DNA from: Mucilaginibacter aquariorum
GTDB lineage: Bacteria > Bacteroidota > Bacteroidia > Sphingobacteriales > Sphingobacteriaceae
Assembly: GCF_024498135.1 (NCBI RefSeq)
Contig: NZ_JANHOH010000002.1
Span: 248,001 to 312,000 of the forward strand
Direction of reading: 5' to 3'
Length of the DNA: 64,000 nt
Part shown: positions 42,015 to 49,966 of the stretch, piece after piece
Layout of the letters: the number at the start of each line of letters is the position of its first letter
How positions within the stretch are numbered: position 1 is the stretch's first letter
Notes under the pieces: generated by a model
What the model saw: the letters and a program-made list of their open reading frames with translations, nothing else
The model's database searches: none
Told to the model about the DNA's origin: nothing
Program-made: the position numbers and the translations under genes

Positions 42015-42647
42015 ATGTTTAAGGATAGAACGGCAGTCGGTCATTTATTGGCAGCCAAACTTGGTGTGTATAAGACAGTTCCGGGTGTCGTACTGGCTGT
42101 CCCATGTGGCGGCGTGCCGGTAGCTTACTATGTGGCAAAGGAGTTGGGTCTTCCGCTTGACCTGGTATTGGTCAAAAAGATCGGACATCCGAACAACAAA
42201 GAATATGCGATCGGTGCCGCCAGTTTAACAGACCACGTAGTGGTACCTCAACCGGACGTGCCGGCTTCGTATATCGAGCAGGAGTTGCTGCGGATCAGGA
42301 AGCGTCTGGCAGAAATGAGCAGAAAATTCCGGGGTGATGCAGCGGCGATCAACTTGGCCGGGAAGACTGTGATCGTCATCGATGACGGCGCTGCGACCGG
42401 GCAAACGTTGTTGCGTACGCTCAGCCTGATCAAAAAAAGCCAGCCGGCGAAGGTCGTTGTAGCGCTGCCTGTCGCATCACGCCCTGCTATGCAAATATTA
42501 GAGAAAGAAGCCGACGAGGTCGTCGTGTGTCTGATCCCTTCTGACTTTTATGGGGTTGGTGCCTATTATGAAAATTTTACGGAGGTAAGCGACGATGAAG
42601 TTTCTTATTATCTGGACAAGTTGAACCGTTTGCAAAGAGCCGGTTAG
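42015..42647 (+). CDS. Phosphoribosyltransferase-family protein
   Basis: A 210-residue type I phosphoribosyltransferase. The PRPP-binding loop VIVIDDGAATGQT (about 118-130) is intact, as are the hood pattern VLAVPCGGVPVAYYVA and the DLVLVKKIGHPNNKEYAIGA segment typical of the ComF/Rv0571c-like group. In M. tuberculosis, phosphoribosyltransferase domains occur in DosR-controlled Rv0571c and Rv2030c. Substrate unknown. The upstream -7-like TACCTTTA (41991-41998) has no box 33 bp before it, so regulation may differ. Confidence 0.88.
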   Translation: MFKDRTAVGHLLAAKLGVYKTVPGVVLAVPCGGVPVAYYVAKELGLPLDLVLVKKIGHPNNKEYAIGAASLTDHVVVPQPDVPASYIEQELLRIRKRLAEMSRKFRGDAAAINLAGKTVIVIDDGAATGQTLLRTLSLIKKSQPAKVVVALPVASRPAMQILEKEADEVVVCLIPSDFYGVGAYYENFTEVSDDEVSYYLDKLNRLQRAG

Positions 42648-42664
42648 CCCACGCCTTTCAATGA

Positions 42665-43774
42665 TCAGCGAACAGACTGGTATTCAGCATGGCTGCCCGG
42701 CTTACTTAAGACCAGCTGCCAAAGATCATTCTTTCCCGTCCTGAAGGATGCCGCACAAACATTAAGGTAATAGGTCCACATCCGGTAAAAGGTATCGCCA
42801 TAGGTTTCACGTAGCTTAGGCCAGCTTTTTTGGAAGCGGTTTCGCCAGGCAAGCAATGTCCGGTCATAATCCCTGCCGAAACAATGCCAGTCTCGTAAGA
42901 TCATTTCACCTTCGAAAGCGTTAGTAATCTGAGCCGGAGAAGGAATCTGCCCATTTGGAAAAATGTAACGGTCGATCCAGGCATCCGTTGGCGCAGCATC
43001 AGCAGCGCCAATGGTATGCAGCAAGAATAAACCGTCGGAACGCAGTAATTGCCTTACTTTTTGCATATAAGGCCGATAATTCTTTACGCCGACGTGCTCG
43101 AACATACCGATGGAAACGATCCGGTCATATTCACCTGTCAGGTCCCGGTAATCTTCCAGTTTGATATTGACCGGAAGACTCAGGCATCGCTGCTGCGCCA
43201 GTTCCGCTTGCTTTTCTGATATGGTAATACCCGTCACGTTGACCCGGTAATTACTTGCAGCATATTCCGCGAAACCACCCCAGCCGCAGCCGATATCCAG
43301 CACTTGCATACCCGGCTTCAGTTGTAATTTTCGGCAGATCAGATCGAGTTTGTTTTGCTGCGCTTCTTCCAAATTGGATGCATTTGCCCAGTACCCGCAG
43401 GAGTACATCATTTGCTTGCCCAGCATTGGTTCGAAAAGGTCGTTTCCGAGGTTGTAATGCACACGGGCGACCATCTTCGCACGTTGCCTGCTCTGCCGGT
43501 TCAGAAACAGGTCAATTAACTGAGACGGCACCCAATGAAAAGGTTTAATTTTCTGACCCAGGTCCGCCGAAAGCAGTTTGCAAATGAATTCATCCAACTT
43601 TTCGCATTCCCACCAGCCCTCCATGTACGATTCTCCCAAGCCCAGGGAACCTTCTTTCCACACCCGCTTGAAAAAACGTTCATCTTTTATGCGGATATCT
43701 GCCGCATTAGGTCCATCTAACCTCACACCAGCAATAAGCAACAGTTCAGCGATACAAGCAGGCGCATTTTTCAT
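42665..43774 (-). CDS. cfa: Cyclopropane-fatty-acyl-phospholipid synthase
   Basis: A 369-residue SAM-dependent enzyme that adds a methylene bridge to unsaturated phospholipid chains, toughening membranes in stationary phase and acid stress. It has the N-terminal domain with GLGESYMEGWWECEKLDEFICKLL, the SAM motif VLDIGCGWGGFAEYAA (about 158-173), GITISEKQ and the active-site segments MFEHVGVKNY and YIFPNGQIPS. The gene overlaps the upstream DUF998 gene by four bases (ATGA) and shares its promoter. Confidence 0.94.
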   Translation of the reverse strand: MKNAPACIAELLLIAGVRLDGPNAADIRIKDERFFKRVWKEGSLGLGESYMEGWWECEKLDEFICKLLSADLGQKIKPFHWVPSQLIDLFLNRQSRQRAKMVARVHYNLGNDLFEPMLGKQMMYSCGYWANASNLEEAQQNKLDLICRKLQLKPGMQVLDIGCGWGGFAEYAASNYRVNVTGITISEKQAELAQQRCLSLPVNIKLEDYRDLTGEYDRIVSIGMFEHVGVKNYRPYMQKVRQLLRSDGLFLLHTIGAADAAPTDAWIDRYIFPNGQIPSPAQITNAFEGEMILRDWHCFGRDYDRTLLAWRNRFQKSWPKLRETYGDTFYRMWTYYLNVCAASFRTGKNDLWQLVLSKPGSHAEYQSVR

Positions 43775-44811
43775 TTCTTTTCAGGTTTTAGGTTGATGAG
43801 TTTAAAGGCCAGGACGCACACCCACAACAGGAAAATACCGATGTTGATGCGTTCCCAAAGACCAAGGTTCGGTGTTGGCTGTTCAGCGGCCAAACGCCTG
43901 GCCGCTGAAAATGTCAACACCCCAAAAACTAATATGCCGCACAGGGTCAGGGCGGAATAGATGCGAAAACCCCGGTCCAAGCCATAAGCGGCAAATAACA
44001 GGGCCAATAAGTATAACATTTCGGTCAACGCACCTAACGCCAGGTGCGCCTGGTCGGTAAAACTTCCCCCGCCAGCCGCCAATACCTGGCGCTGGTGCAT
44101 CGGTGCTAAGGGCCAAAATAGCCCTGTTAGGGCATAAAGCAATAGCAAGCCGCCGGTTATTTTTAAGGGTCTACTTTTAGCGGCTGATCGGATCACCCCC
44201 CAGGAGAACGCGATCATCAGTAGCGTATAAGGCAATGTAAGTGTTATCCAGACAAAGCGTGTCGGCGCTCCGATAGCTGACAGTTCACTGATCGTTTGGG
44301 TATTGCTGTTATAAGTTTCCGACAATGCAGGGACGATGACCACCACATCGGCGTAAAGCAGCGAAGCTGCGATACCACATATCAATAATACGATTTGCTT
44401 TTCTCGATCTGTCCAGGGATACAGTTGTAGTGCTGCTGCAAAAGCCAATAAGACCGGCAGCCCCCACATGGCATGCAGCCAATGGAGTTGCTGTAGGATT
44501 GCGATCTCCATCCAAAACCAGCCTAATAGGCCGCCCAGTGCGAATAATGCCATCCAGAGCGATCTATTTGCCTTTTGCAAGACCGCCCAAAAAGCTGCAG
44601 CATTTACAACACCGAGAAGAAGTAATATAAACCCCGGAACAGTAAAATCGGGGAAGACACCATGCATGATCCTGACCGGCATTTCCATCAGGTGGCCGTC
44701 TGGCGCCATTACTAATAAGGCTCCGCCCAATAGACAGCCTAAAGCTTCATAGGCAAGAATAATAATGACGAAGCGGCGGTAAAATCGGATGTTTGGATCA
44801 GCGTTTTCCAT
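43771..44811 (-). CDS. DUF998-type membrane protein
   Basis: A 346-residue integral membrane protein with about ten helices. The C-terminal half (about 165-310) shows the DUF998 pattern (SETYNSNTQTISELSAIGAPTR, FWPLAPMHQR, DQAHLALGALTEMLYL). The N-terminal half has four further helices. Function unknown; translational coupling to cfa suggests a role in membrane lipid maintenance. The promoter at 44829-44893 has two imperfect boxes. Confidence 0.78.
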   Translation of the reverse strand: MENADPNIRFYRRFVIIILAYEALGCLLGGALLVMAPDGHLMEMPVRIMHGVFPDFTVPGFILLLLGVVNAAAFWAVLQKANRSLWMALFALGGLLGWFWMEIAILQQLHWLHAMWGLPVLLAFAAALQLYPWTDREKQIVLLICGIAASLLYADVVVIVPALSETYNSNTQTISELSAIGAPTRFVWITLTLPYTLLMIAFSWGVIRSAAKSRPLKITGGLLLLYALTGLFWPLAPMHQRQVLAAGGGSFTDQAHLALGALTEMLYLLALLFAAYGLDRGFRIYSALTLCGILVFGVLTFSAARRLAAEQPTPNLGLWERINIGIFLLWVCVLAFKLINLKPEKK

Positions 44812-44828
44812 AGCTTTATTGATTATGG

Positions 44829-44893
44829 TAAAAGTAAATTGAGCAATTGATCATAGCAGTGACCAGTAACAAGCTTGTGATTGACCTTCAGCA
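44829..44893 (-). promoter_or_regulatory. Imperfect tandem boxes and -7 element, DUF998-cfa operon
   Basis: Found only by applying the spacing rule: proximal TGACCAGTAACA (44860-44871) and distal TGACCTTCAGCA (44882-44893), each with one mismatch, 22 bp apart; -7 element TACTTTTA reads 44836 to 44829, 33 bp from the proximal centre. Affinity is probably lower than at perfect promoters. Confidence 0.62.
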
Positions 44894-44937
44894 TCGAGAG
44901 CAGCATCATTAAAATCGCCATTTCATCGCAGGTCCTT

Positions 44938-45081
44938 TTAACCTGCGATCTTAGGAAAAAGGAAAAACAAAACCAGGAACATAATAATGATCAGCACCAC
45001 GATCAATGTTGCCAGGTTGCTGTGCTTTTCGGGCCAGGACAATTTACCTCTTCGCGGGGTTCTATAATGCGTCTGTTTCAT
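44938..45081 (-). CDS. Small single-helix membrane protein (paralogue of 58077)
   Basis: A 47-residue protein starting at ATG 45081: basic N-terminus (MKQTHYRTPRRGKLSW), a single membrane helix (about 24-42) and the ending FLFPKIAG. The protein at 58077 has the same plan and similar ends (MKTTRLTDRPQRKLPGW and FFFPNRAI), so the two are probable paralogues. The start is supported by a promoter predicting a 15-base leader. Function unknown; a membrane-bound small regulator is possible. Confidence 0.72.
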   Translation of the reverse strand: MKQTHYRTPRRGKLSWPEKHSNLATLIVVLIIIMFLVLFFLFPKIAG

Positions 45082-45099
45082 GAGCAATTTGTTTATTGC

Positions 45100-45195
45100 C
45101 AAATATTCACACAGATAAGCTACACTGCTGTGATATTGATCAGTCATCGAGCTGATGTTGCTCATAGCCTGAGCATTAAATAGCTGATAAATTTG
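45100..45195. promoter_or_regulatory. Two-box divergent promoter, small membrane protein and aldolase-pfkB
   Basis: Boxes TGATATTGATCA (45131-45142, perfect) and TGATGTTGCTCA (45153-45164, near-perfect) are 22 bp apart. Leftward -7 AATATTTG reads 45107 to 45100; rightward -7 TAAATTTG (45188-45195) is a perfect consensus. Each box is proximal for one direction and distal for the other. Confidence 0.83.
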
Positions 45196-45198
45196 ATC

Positions 45199-46233
45199 AT
45201 GGACCAACTAAATAACCAACCGTTGCATCAGGTAGCACAAGCGCTGGTGTCCGGCGGCAAGGGCTTGCTCGCTATGGACGAAAGTATCCCTACCTGTAAT
45301 GCGCGGCTTCGGGAGAATGGCATACCTGAAACAGCGCTGTACCGTCAGAAGTACCGGGAATTGATCGTTACTACATCCGGCCTTGAGGAATTCATCAGTG
45401 GGGCTATTTTAAGCGACGAAACACTGACGTCATCTGCAGCCGGCAGCAAGCCCTTCGCCGAAATGTTGACCAGCAGGGGCATAATGGCCGGGATTAAGGT
45501 CGATCAAGGAACCGTACCCATGGCCGGGGTTCCCGGCGAAAAAGTTACGGAAGGACTGGACGGTTTAGCGGTACGCCTGCAAAATTACCGCCGATATGGC
45601 GTCCGCTTTGCAAAATGGCGGTCAGTGACACACATCAGCACTGGATCGCCCAGCAGCGCCGCGCTGCATTTCAATGCGCAGCTTCTGGCGCGATACGCCG
45701 CTATCTGCCAGGAAGCCTCGCTGGTGCCGATAGTCGAACCTGAAGTACTGATGACCGGCGCGCATTCACTGGAGCTATGTCACCAGGTTACCCGGCAATT
45801 CCTCTTCGAGCTATTTAACGCACTTTACGAACACCGGGTAGATCTGCGCGCGATACTGCTCAAACCCAACATGGTGCTACCGGGAACGGACAGTCCGGAC
45901 CAATCAAGTGACGACGAGATCGCGTTGGCTACGCTGGCGTGCTTACTGGATCGTGTGCCGGCAGCTGTTCCTGGCATTGTCTTCCTTTCTGGCGGACAAG
46001 CTGCTAAGGCAGCTACAAAAAGGTTAAACGCATTAAATCAGGAGGGTCAGTTGAAAGGACCCTGGAAGCTAAGCTTTTCTTTTTCAAGAGCTATCCTGCA
46101 GCCTGTACTGGCCTATTGGAAAGGTCAGGATCAGTACCTGCCCGGAGCACAGCAAATATTGCTTCATCGTTCAGGTTGCAATAGTGCGGCATGTTTGGGC
46201 AACTATCATCCGGAAGAAGATATAGCACCATAA
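45199..46233 (+). CDS. Class I fructose-bisphosphate aldolase (copy 2)
   Basis: A 344-residue paralogue of the aldolase at 2717, with the same hallmarks: GLLAMDES, GVRFAKWRSV, VPIVEPEVLM and the Schiff-base lysine in LLKPNMVLPG (Lys222). The frame extends to a TTG at 45193, but ATG 45199 aligns with copy 1. The -7 element ends four bases before the ATG, so the mRNA is probably leaderless. It is followed 11 bases later by a PfkB-family kinase, so the pair could run fructose-bisphosphate metabolism under the stress programme. Copy 1 lacks boxes. Confidence 0.94.
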   Translation: MDQLNNQPLHQVAQALVSGGKGLLAMDESIPTCNARLRENGIPETALYRQKYRELIVTTSGLEEFISGAILSDETLTSSAAGSKPFAEMLTSRGIMAGIKVDQGTVPMAGVPGEKVTEGLDGLAVRLQNYRRYGVRFAKWRSVTHISTGSPSSAALHFNAQLLARYAAICQEASLVPIVEPEVLMTGAHSLELCHQVTRQFLFELFNALYEHRVDLRAILLKPNMVLPGTDSPDQSSDDEIALATLACLLDRVPAAVPGIVFLSGGQAAKAATKRLNALNQEGQLKGPWKLSFSFSRAILQPVLAYWKGQDQYLPGAQQILLHRSGCNSAACLGNYHPEEDIAP

Positions 46234-46244
46234 ATTGGAATATT

Positions 46245-47165
46245 ATGCCTGAGATCATTACTGTTACGCTGAACCCGGCACTGGATGTAAGTACATCAGT
46301 GGATACACTCTTGCCTTCCCGAAAATTAAAATGTGCAGATCCGGTAAATGAACCCGGCGGTGGTGGCATCAATGTCGCGCGGGCTATTAAGAACCTGGGC
46401 GGTAAAGCATTAGCCCTTTACCTGTCCGGTGGCGATTCGGGCAGGGAAATAGGCCGGTCACTCAACCGCAAAATGATCGATACGCTCGAAGTGCCGATCA
46501 AGGGCATCACCCGGCAGAATCTGGTGGTCGCTGACCGTGCTACCGACAAGCAATATCTGTTCGTCATGCCAGGGGTCCGGCTCAATAAGGCAGAATGCCG
46601 GGACTGTCTTCAAGCGATCGATCAGCTTAACGGGTTCAAATTTCTGGTGTTGAGCGGCAGCTTACCAAAGGGCTGCCCGCCGGACATGATTAAGAAGCTG
46701 GCTCTACTTGCGCGCCGCAAAAAAGCCAAGTTCATCGTCGATTCGAGTGGAGAGGTGCTGCAGCAAGCGGCGCAGGCTGGGGCGTTCCTGATCAAACCGA
46801 ATTTGAAAGAGCTGGGCTTTATGACCGGCAGGCCAGGTCTGGATGCCGGGAAGGCTGCGGCAGCCGCACATGATTTTTTGATCAATAGTCGCTGTGAGGC
46901 CATTGTCGTTTCGCTCGGTGGTCAGGGGGCCTTACTAGTTACGAAGGAATACTCGCTTGAAGTACCAGCGCCAGCTGTTGAGGTATTAAGCACGGTAGGT
47001 GCAGGTGATAGTCTCCTTGCAGGGATCGTCTTTAAGCTGCTTCAAAATAAGTCTTTAGCAGAGGCTGTTAAATATGGAGTGGCGTGCGGTACAGCAGCAA
47101 CGCTTCAGCCGGGTACGCAATTATGCCGGAAAGCAGATGCAGACCGTCTTTTTCGCTTGATGTAA
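46245..47165 (+). CDS. pfkB: PfkB-family phosphofructokinase
   Basis: A 306-residue ribokinase-fold sugar kinase of the 6-phosphofructokinase 2 / 1-phosphofructokinase branch, starting at ATG 46245 (MPEIITVTLNPALDVS). Family motifs are PGGGGINVARAIKNLGG (substrate side, about 40-56), SGSLPKGCP, LIKPNLKELGF and the C-terminal anion hole and catalytic Asp in STVGAGDSLLAG. It phosphorylates fructose-6-phosphate or a close relative. In M. tuberculosis pfkB (Rv2029c) is in the DosR regulon next to hspX. Confidence 0.92.
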   Translation: MPEIITVTLNPALDVSTSVDTLLPSRKLKCADPVNEPGGGGINVARAIKNLGGKALALYLSGGDSGREIGRSLNRKMIDTLEVPIKGITRQNLVVADRATDKQYLFVMPGVRLNKAECRDCLQAIDQLNGFKFLVLSGSLPKGCPPDMIKKLALLARRKKAKFIVDSSGEVLQQAAQAGAFLIKPNLKELGFMTGRPGLDAGKAAAAAHDFLINSRCEAIVVSLGGQGALLVTKEYSLEVPAPAVEVLSTVGAGDSLLAGIVFKLLQNKSLAEAVKYGVACGTAATLQPGTQLCRKADADRLFRLM

Positions 47166-47264
47166 TTTGATAATATAAACTGACTGTGCAAGTGATCTGA
47201 TGTCCGCCGCTGCATCAAGGAAGCGCCCTGATGATCATTCAACTGGAGCGATCAGCCTGGAACC

Positions 47265-47329
47265 TGATCAGCCCCATTGGGTCAACTGACGACCATCATG
47301 TTATTTAAGTGACCATTATAAGAGCTTTG
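47265..47329 (+). promoter_or_regulatory. Tandem Crp/Fnr-type boxes and -7 element, pst operon
   Basis: Perfect proximal TGACGACCATCA (47287-47298), one-mismatch distal TGATCAGCCCCA (47265-47276) and -7 element GAGCTTTG (47322-47329). No separate Pho box was recognised. The stretch 47166-47264 holds several further half-sites but no coding feature. Confidence 0.78.
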
Positions 47330-47359
47330 TCATGTTAAAACTTTAAATAACGGGCCCTG

Positions 47360-48220
47360 ATGATGACGTATAAGAGAATTTTGGTATCCCTCATGGTTCT
47401 AATCACCAGCGCATGCGGTGACAACCGTTTATTGATCAAGATCAAAGGATCTGATACGGAGGTCAATCTGGTCAGCACCCTCGCTGAAAAATTCCATCCT
47501 GGTCATCCGCAGTACAGTATCGCCGTATCCGGCGGGGGCTCAGGCTTAGGGATCGCTGCCTTGCTGAACGGACAGGCGGATATTGCAAATTCGTCACGGC
47601 CTTTGACCCCTGCAGAACGCCGTCTTTTCAAAGCAAAACACATGCGTTTGATCGAGATCGTTTTCGCCGAAGATGCAACGGCGTTTATCGTGAACCGGCA
47701 GCAACCGATAGATACCATTACGGTCAGCGACCTTCGCACCTTGTTGAGTAGCCCTTCCGCAAATTGGAGACTACTAACGGACACCAATTTACCGGTCACC
47801 ATTTATGGCCGGCAAAGCAATTCGGGTACCCATACCTTTATAAAGAACAAACTCGGCATTAATTTCAGTTCAAAGACCATCGAAATGAACGGCAACGCAC
47901 AGATCATCCAAGGGATCAAGCAAGATCACTCAGGCATCGGTTATGTGAGTGCAGGTTATCTGAAGAATAACGATAGTCAAATAAAGGCTTTGCGTGTCTC
48001 CCCTGCCAAAGGTAAACCTGCAGTATCACCATTGGAGGAAAAGGCGATCCTTGAAAACAAGTATTTTTTTCAGCGGCCATTATACCAATTCATCAGGGCG
48101 GATTCCTGGCCCAAGGTCAGGGCATTCATCGAATTTGAAAAAAGCGGACCGGGAAAAGCCGTGATCAAAGCGTCCGGTTATTATTTCCCGCCAAAAGCAG
48201 TCGCCCACATTCAGTTATGA
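47360..48220 (+). CDS. pstS: Phosphate ABC transporter substrate-binding lipoprotein
   Basis: A 286-residue PstS-type binding protein. The signal ends in a lipobox (LITSAC), so it is anchored to the outer face of the inner membrane or in the outer membrane. Phosphate-binding segments are visible: IKGSDTEVNL, SGGGSGLGIAALLNGQADIANSSRPL and YGRQSNSGTHTFIK. ATG 47360 and 47363 are adjacent alternatives. First gene of pstSCAB. Confidence 0.92.
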   Translation: MMTYKRILVSLMVLITSACGDNRLLIKIKGSDTEVNLVSTLAEKFHPGHPQYSIAVSGGGSGLGIAALLNGQADIANSSRPLTPAERRLFKAKHMRLIEIVFAEDATAFIVNRQQPIDTITVSDLRTLLSSPSANWRLLTDTNLPVTIYGRQSNSGTHTFIKNKLGINFSSKTIEMNGNAQIIQGIKQDHSGIGYVSAGYLKNNDSQIKALRVSPAKGKPAVSPLEEKAILENKYFFQRPLYQFIRADSWPKVRAFIEFEKSGPGKAVIKASGYYFPPKAVAHIQL

Positions 48221-48224
48221 CGCC

Positions 48225-49115
48225 ATGAAACTTGTTAGCCGCAAACATACAGAAAAGTTTACTGCCAGGTTTTTTAAAGCCTGCGGATTCGGTGCAGGCA
48301 GTGTCCTTATTGCGCTTTCGCTGATGCTGGTGTGGAATGCTGCAGCGTTCTTCATCCATGTCAAACCATATGATTTTGTCAGTAAGACACAATGGGACCC
48401 GACAGGGAGCCCGTCGGCCTATGGCATGTTGTCAATGCTGATCAGCACCATGCTTGTAGCGGTCGGGGCTATGTTGATCGCTATTCCACTTGGTATCGGC
48501 ACAGCTGCTTTTTTAGCCGAATATGCGGGACGAAAGTTGAAAAATATGCTTAAACCTGCTATTGAAATGCTTGCTGCGATCCCATCCGTTGCCATCGGCT
48601 TTCTTGGTATTGTGGTGATCAGCCCTGGACTAGCCGGATTGACCGGACGATCTAATGGTTTGAATGCGCTTAACGGCGCCATTCTACTGTCGGTAATGGC
48701 TTTACCGACCATCATCACCGTGGCACAGGATGCCATCGATGGTATACCTATATCCTATAAAGAAGCAAGTTTTGGCATTGGTGCCAGTAGATGGCAAACA
48801 TTGACCCAGGTGACCATACCTGCTGCCGCGCCAGGAATACTGGCAGCGATCATGCTGGGTGTCGGTCGGGCCATCGGCGAAACTATGACCGTCCTGATGG
48901 CAACCGGCAATGCCATCGCACTCCCGCATGGCTTTTTTGATGCCGTGCGTACGATGACGGCTACCATAGCGATCGAAATGGGCGAAGTACCTTTTCAAAC
49001 TACCCATTATTACGCACTCTTTTCGGTGGCTATACTGCTGTTTATCATCACGCTGGTCATTAATATGATCGGCGAATATTTTGTCGGGCGCTTCAAAAAA
49101 TTTGAGATCAGATGA
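48225..49115 (+). CDS. pstC: Phosphate ABC transporter permease PstC
   Basis: A 296-residue inner-membrane permease with six helices and the binding-protein-dependent transport signature (KEASFGIGASRWQTLTQVTIP, about 183-203). It pairs with PstA to form the phosphate channel. It is four bases after pstS and overlaps pstA by four bases. Confidence 0.94.
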   Translation: MKLVSRKHTEKFTARFFKACGFGAGSVLIALSLMLVWNAAAFFIHVKPYDFVSKTQWDPTGSPSAYGMLSMLISTMLVAVGAMLIAIPLGIGTAAFLAEYAGRKLKNMLKPAIEMLAAIPSVAIGFLGIVVISPGLAGLTGRSNGLNALNGAILLSVMALPTIITVAQDAIDGIPISYKEASFGIGASRWQTLTQVTIPAAAPGILAAIMLGVGRAIGETMTVLMATGNAIALPHGFFDAVRTMTATIAIEMGEVPFQTTHYYALFSVAILLFIITLVINMIGEYFVGRFKKFEIR

Positions 49116-49966
49116 AACGTAAGCTTTTGGAATACCTGGAATGGGGCAGTCTTTTGATGAGCACTACGGCTGTTTGCTTTTTTCTGGTCGTGATCCTTTG
49201 GGACCTGGCCAGCAAGGGAGCTGGCAGCCTTTCCTGGGATTTTGTCAGTCGCTTCCCCGAAAACGGAATGACCAGCGGAGGCATACTTCCGGCGATCATC
49301 GGCACGGTCATGCTTACGGTGATCACGGCAATAACCGCGGCACCGTTTGGTATCTGCTGCGCCATTTATTTGCATGAATATGCCCCCGACACCCCTGTCA
49401 CAAGGCTGATCCGGGCTTCCATCCGCAACCTTGCCGGCGTACCCTCGGTGATCTTCGGCCTTTTCGGGCTGGCTTGTTTCGTTCAGGCCTTACACCTCGG
49501 AACCTCGTTACTTTCAGCCGGGTTAACGCTGGGCCTGCTGTCTTTGCCGTATATCATTGTCACATCAGAGGAAGCCCTGCACAGGGTGCCCGTAAGTATC
49601 AGGGAGGGTGCGTGGGCATTAGGCGCTACCCATTTTGAGATGGTCCGCGATATTGTAGTGCCCTCAGCACTGCCCGGCATCATCACAGGCATTATATTGG
49701 CAGTTTCACGTGCCGCAGGCGAAACGGCACCGATCCTGTTTACCGGCGCAGCTTATTACATCAACAATCCATCGTTTTCCTTGGACCAGGAGTTTATGGC
49801 CTTGCCTTATCATCTCTATATGCTATCTACCCAGCACCAGTCGGTGGATCTAGTGCGCCCGCTTGCTTACAGCACTGCGCTTGTGCTCATCATCGTTGTG
49901 CTATTATTGAATCTAACCGCTTTTTATATCCGTTATAAATCTTCAAAAGACCATGCAACAGCCTAA
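49112..49966 (+). CDS. pstA: Phosphate ABC transporter permease PstA
   Basis: A 284-residue permease with six helices and the EAA-type loop (REGAWALGATHFEMVRDIVVP, about 164-184). It starts within the pstC stop and overlaps pstB by 14 bases, indicating tight coupling. Confidence 0.94.
   Translation: MKRKLLEYLEWGSLLMSTTAVCFFLVVILWDLASKGAGSLSWDFVSRFPENGMTSGGILPAIIGTVMLTVITAITAAPFGICCAIYLHEYAPDTPVTRLIRASIRNLAGVPSVIFGLFGLACFVQALHLGTSLLSAGLTLGLLSLPYIIVTSEEALHRVPVSIREGAWALGATHFEMVRDIVVPSALPGIITGIILAVSRAAGETAPILFTGAAYYINNPSFSLDQEFMALPYHLYMLSTQHQSVDLVRPLAYSTALVLIIVVLLLNLTAFYIRYKSSKDHATA

Noticed and set aside
42015-42647. Assigning the phosphoribosyltransferase a defined substrate such as hypoxanthine or uracil
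   Set aside because: The PRPP loop is clear, but no specificity-determining pattern of a known enzyme could be recognised.
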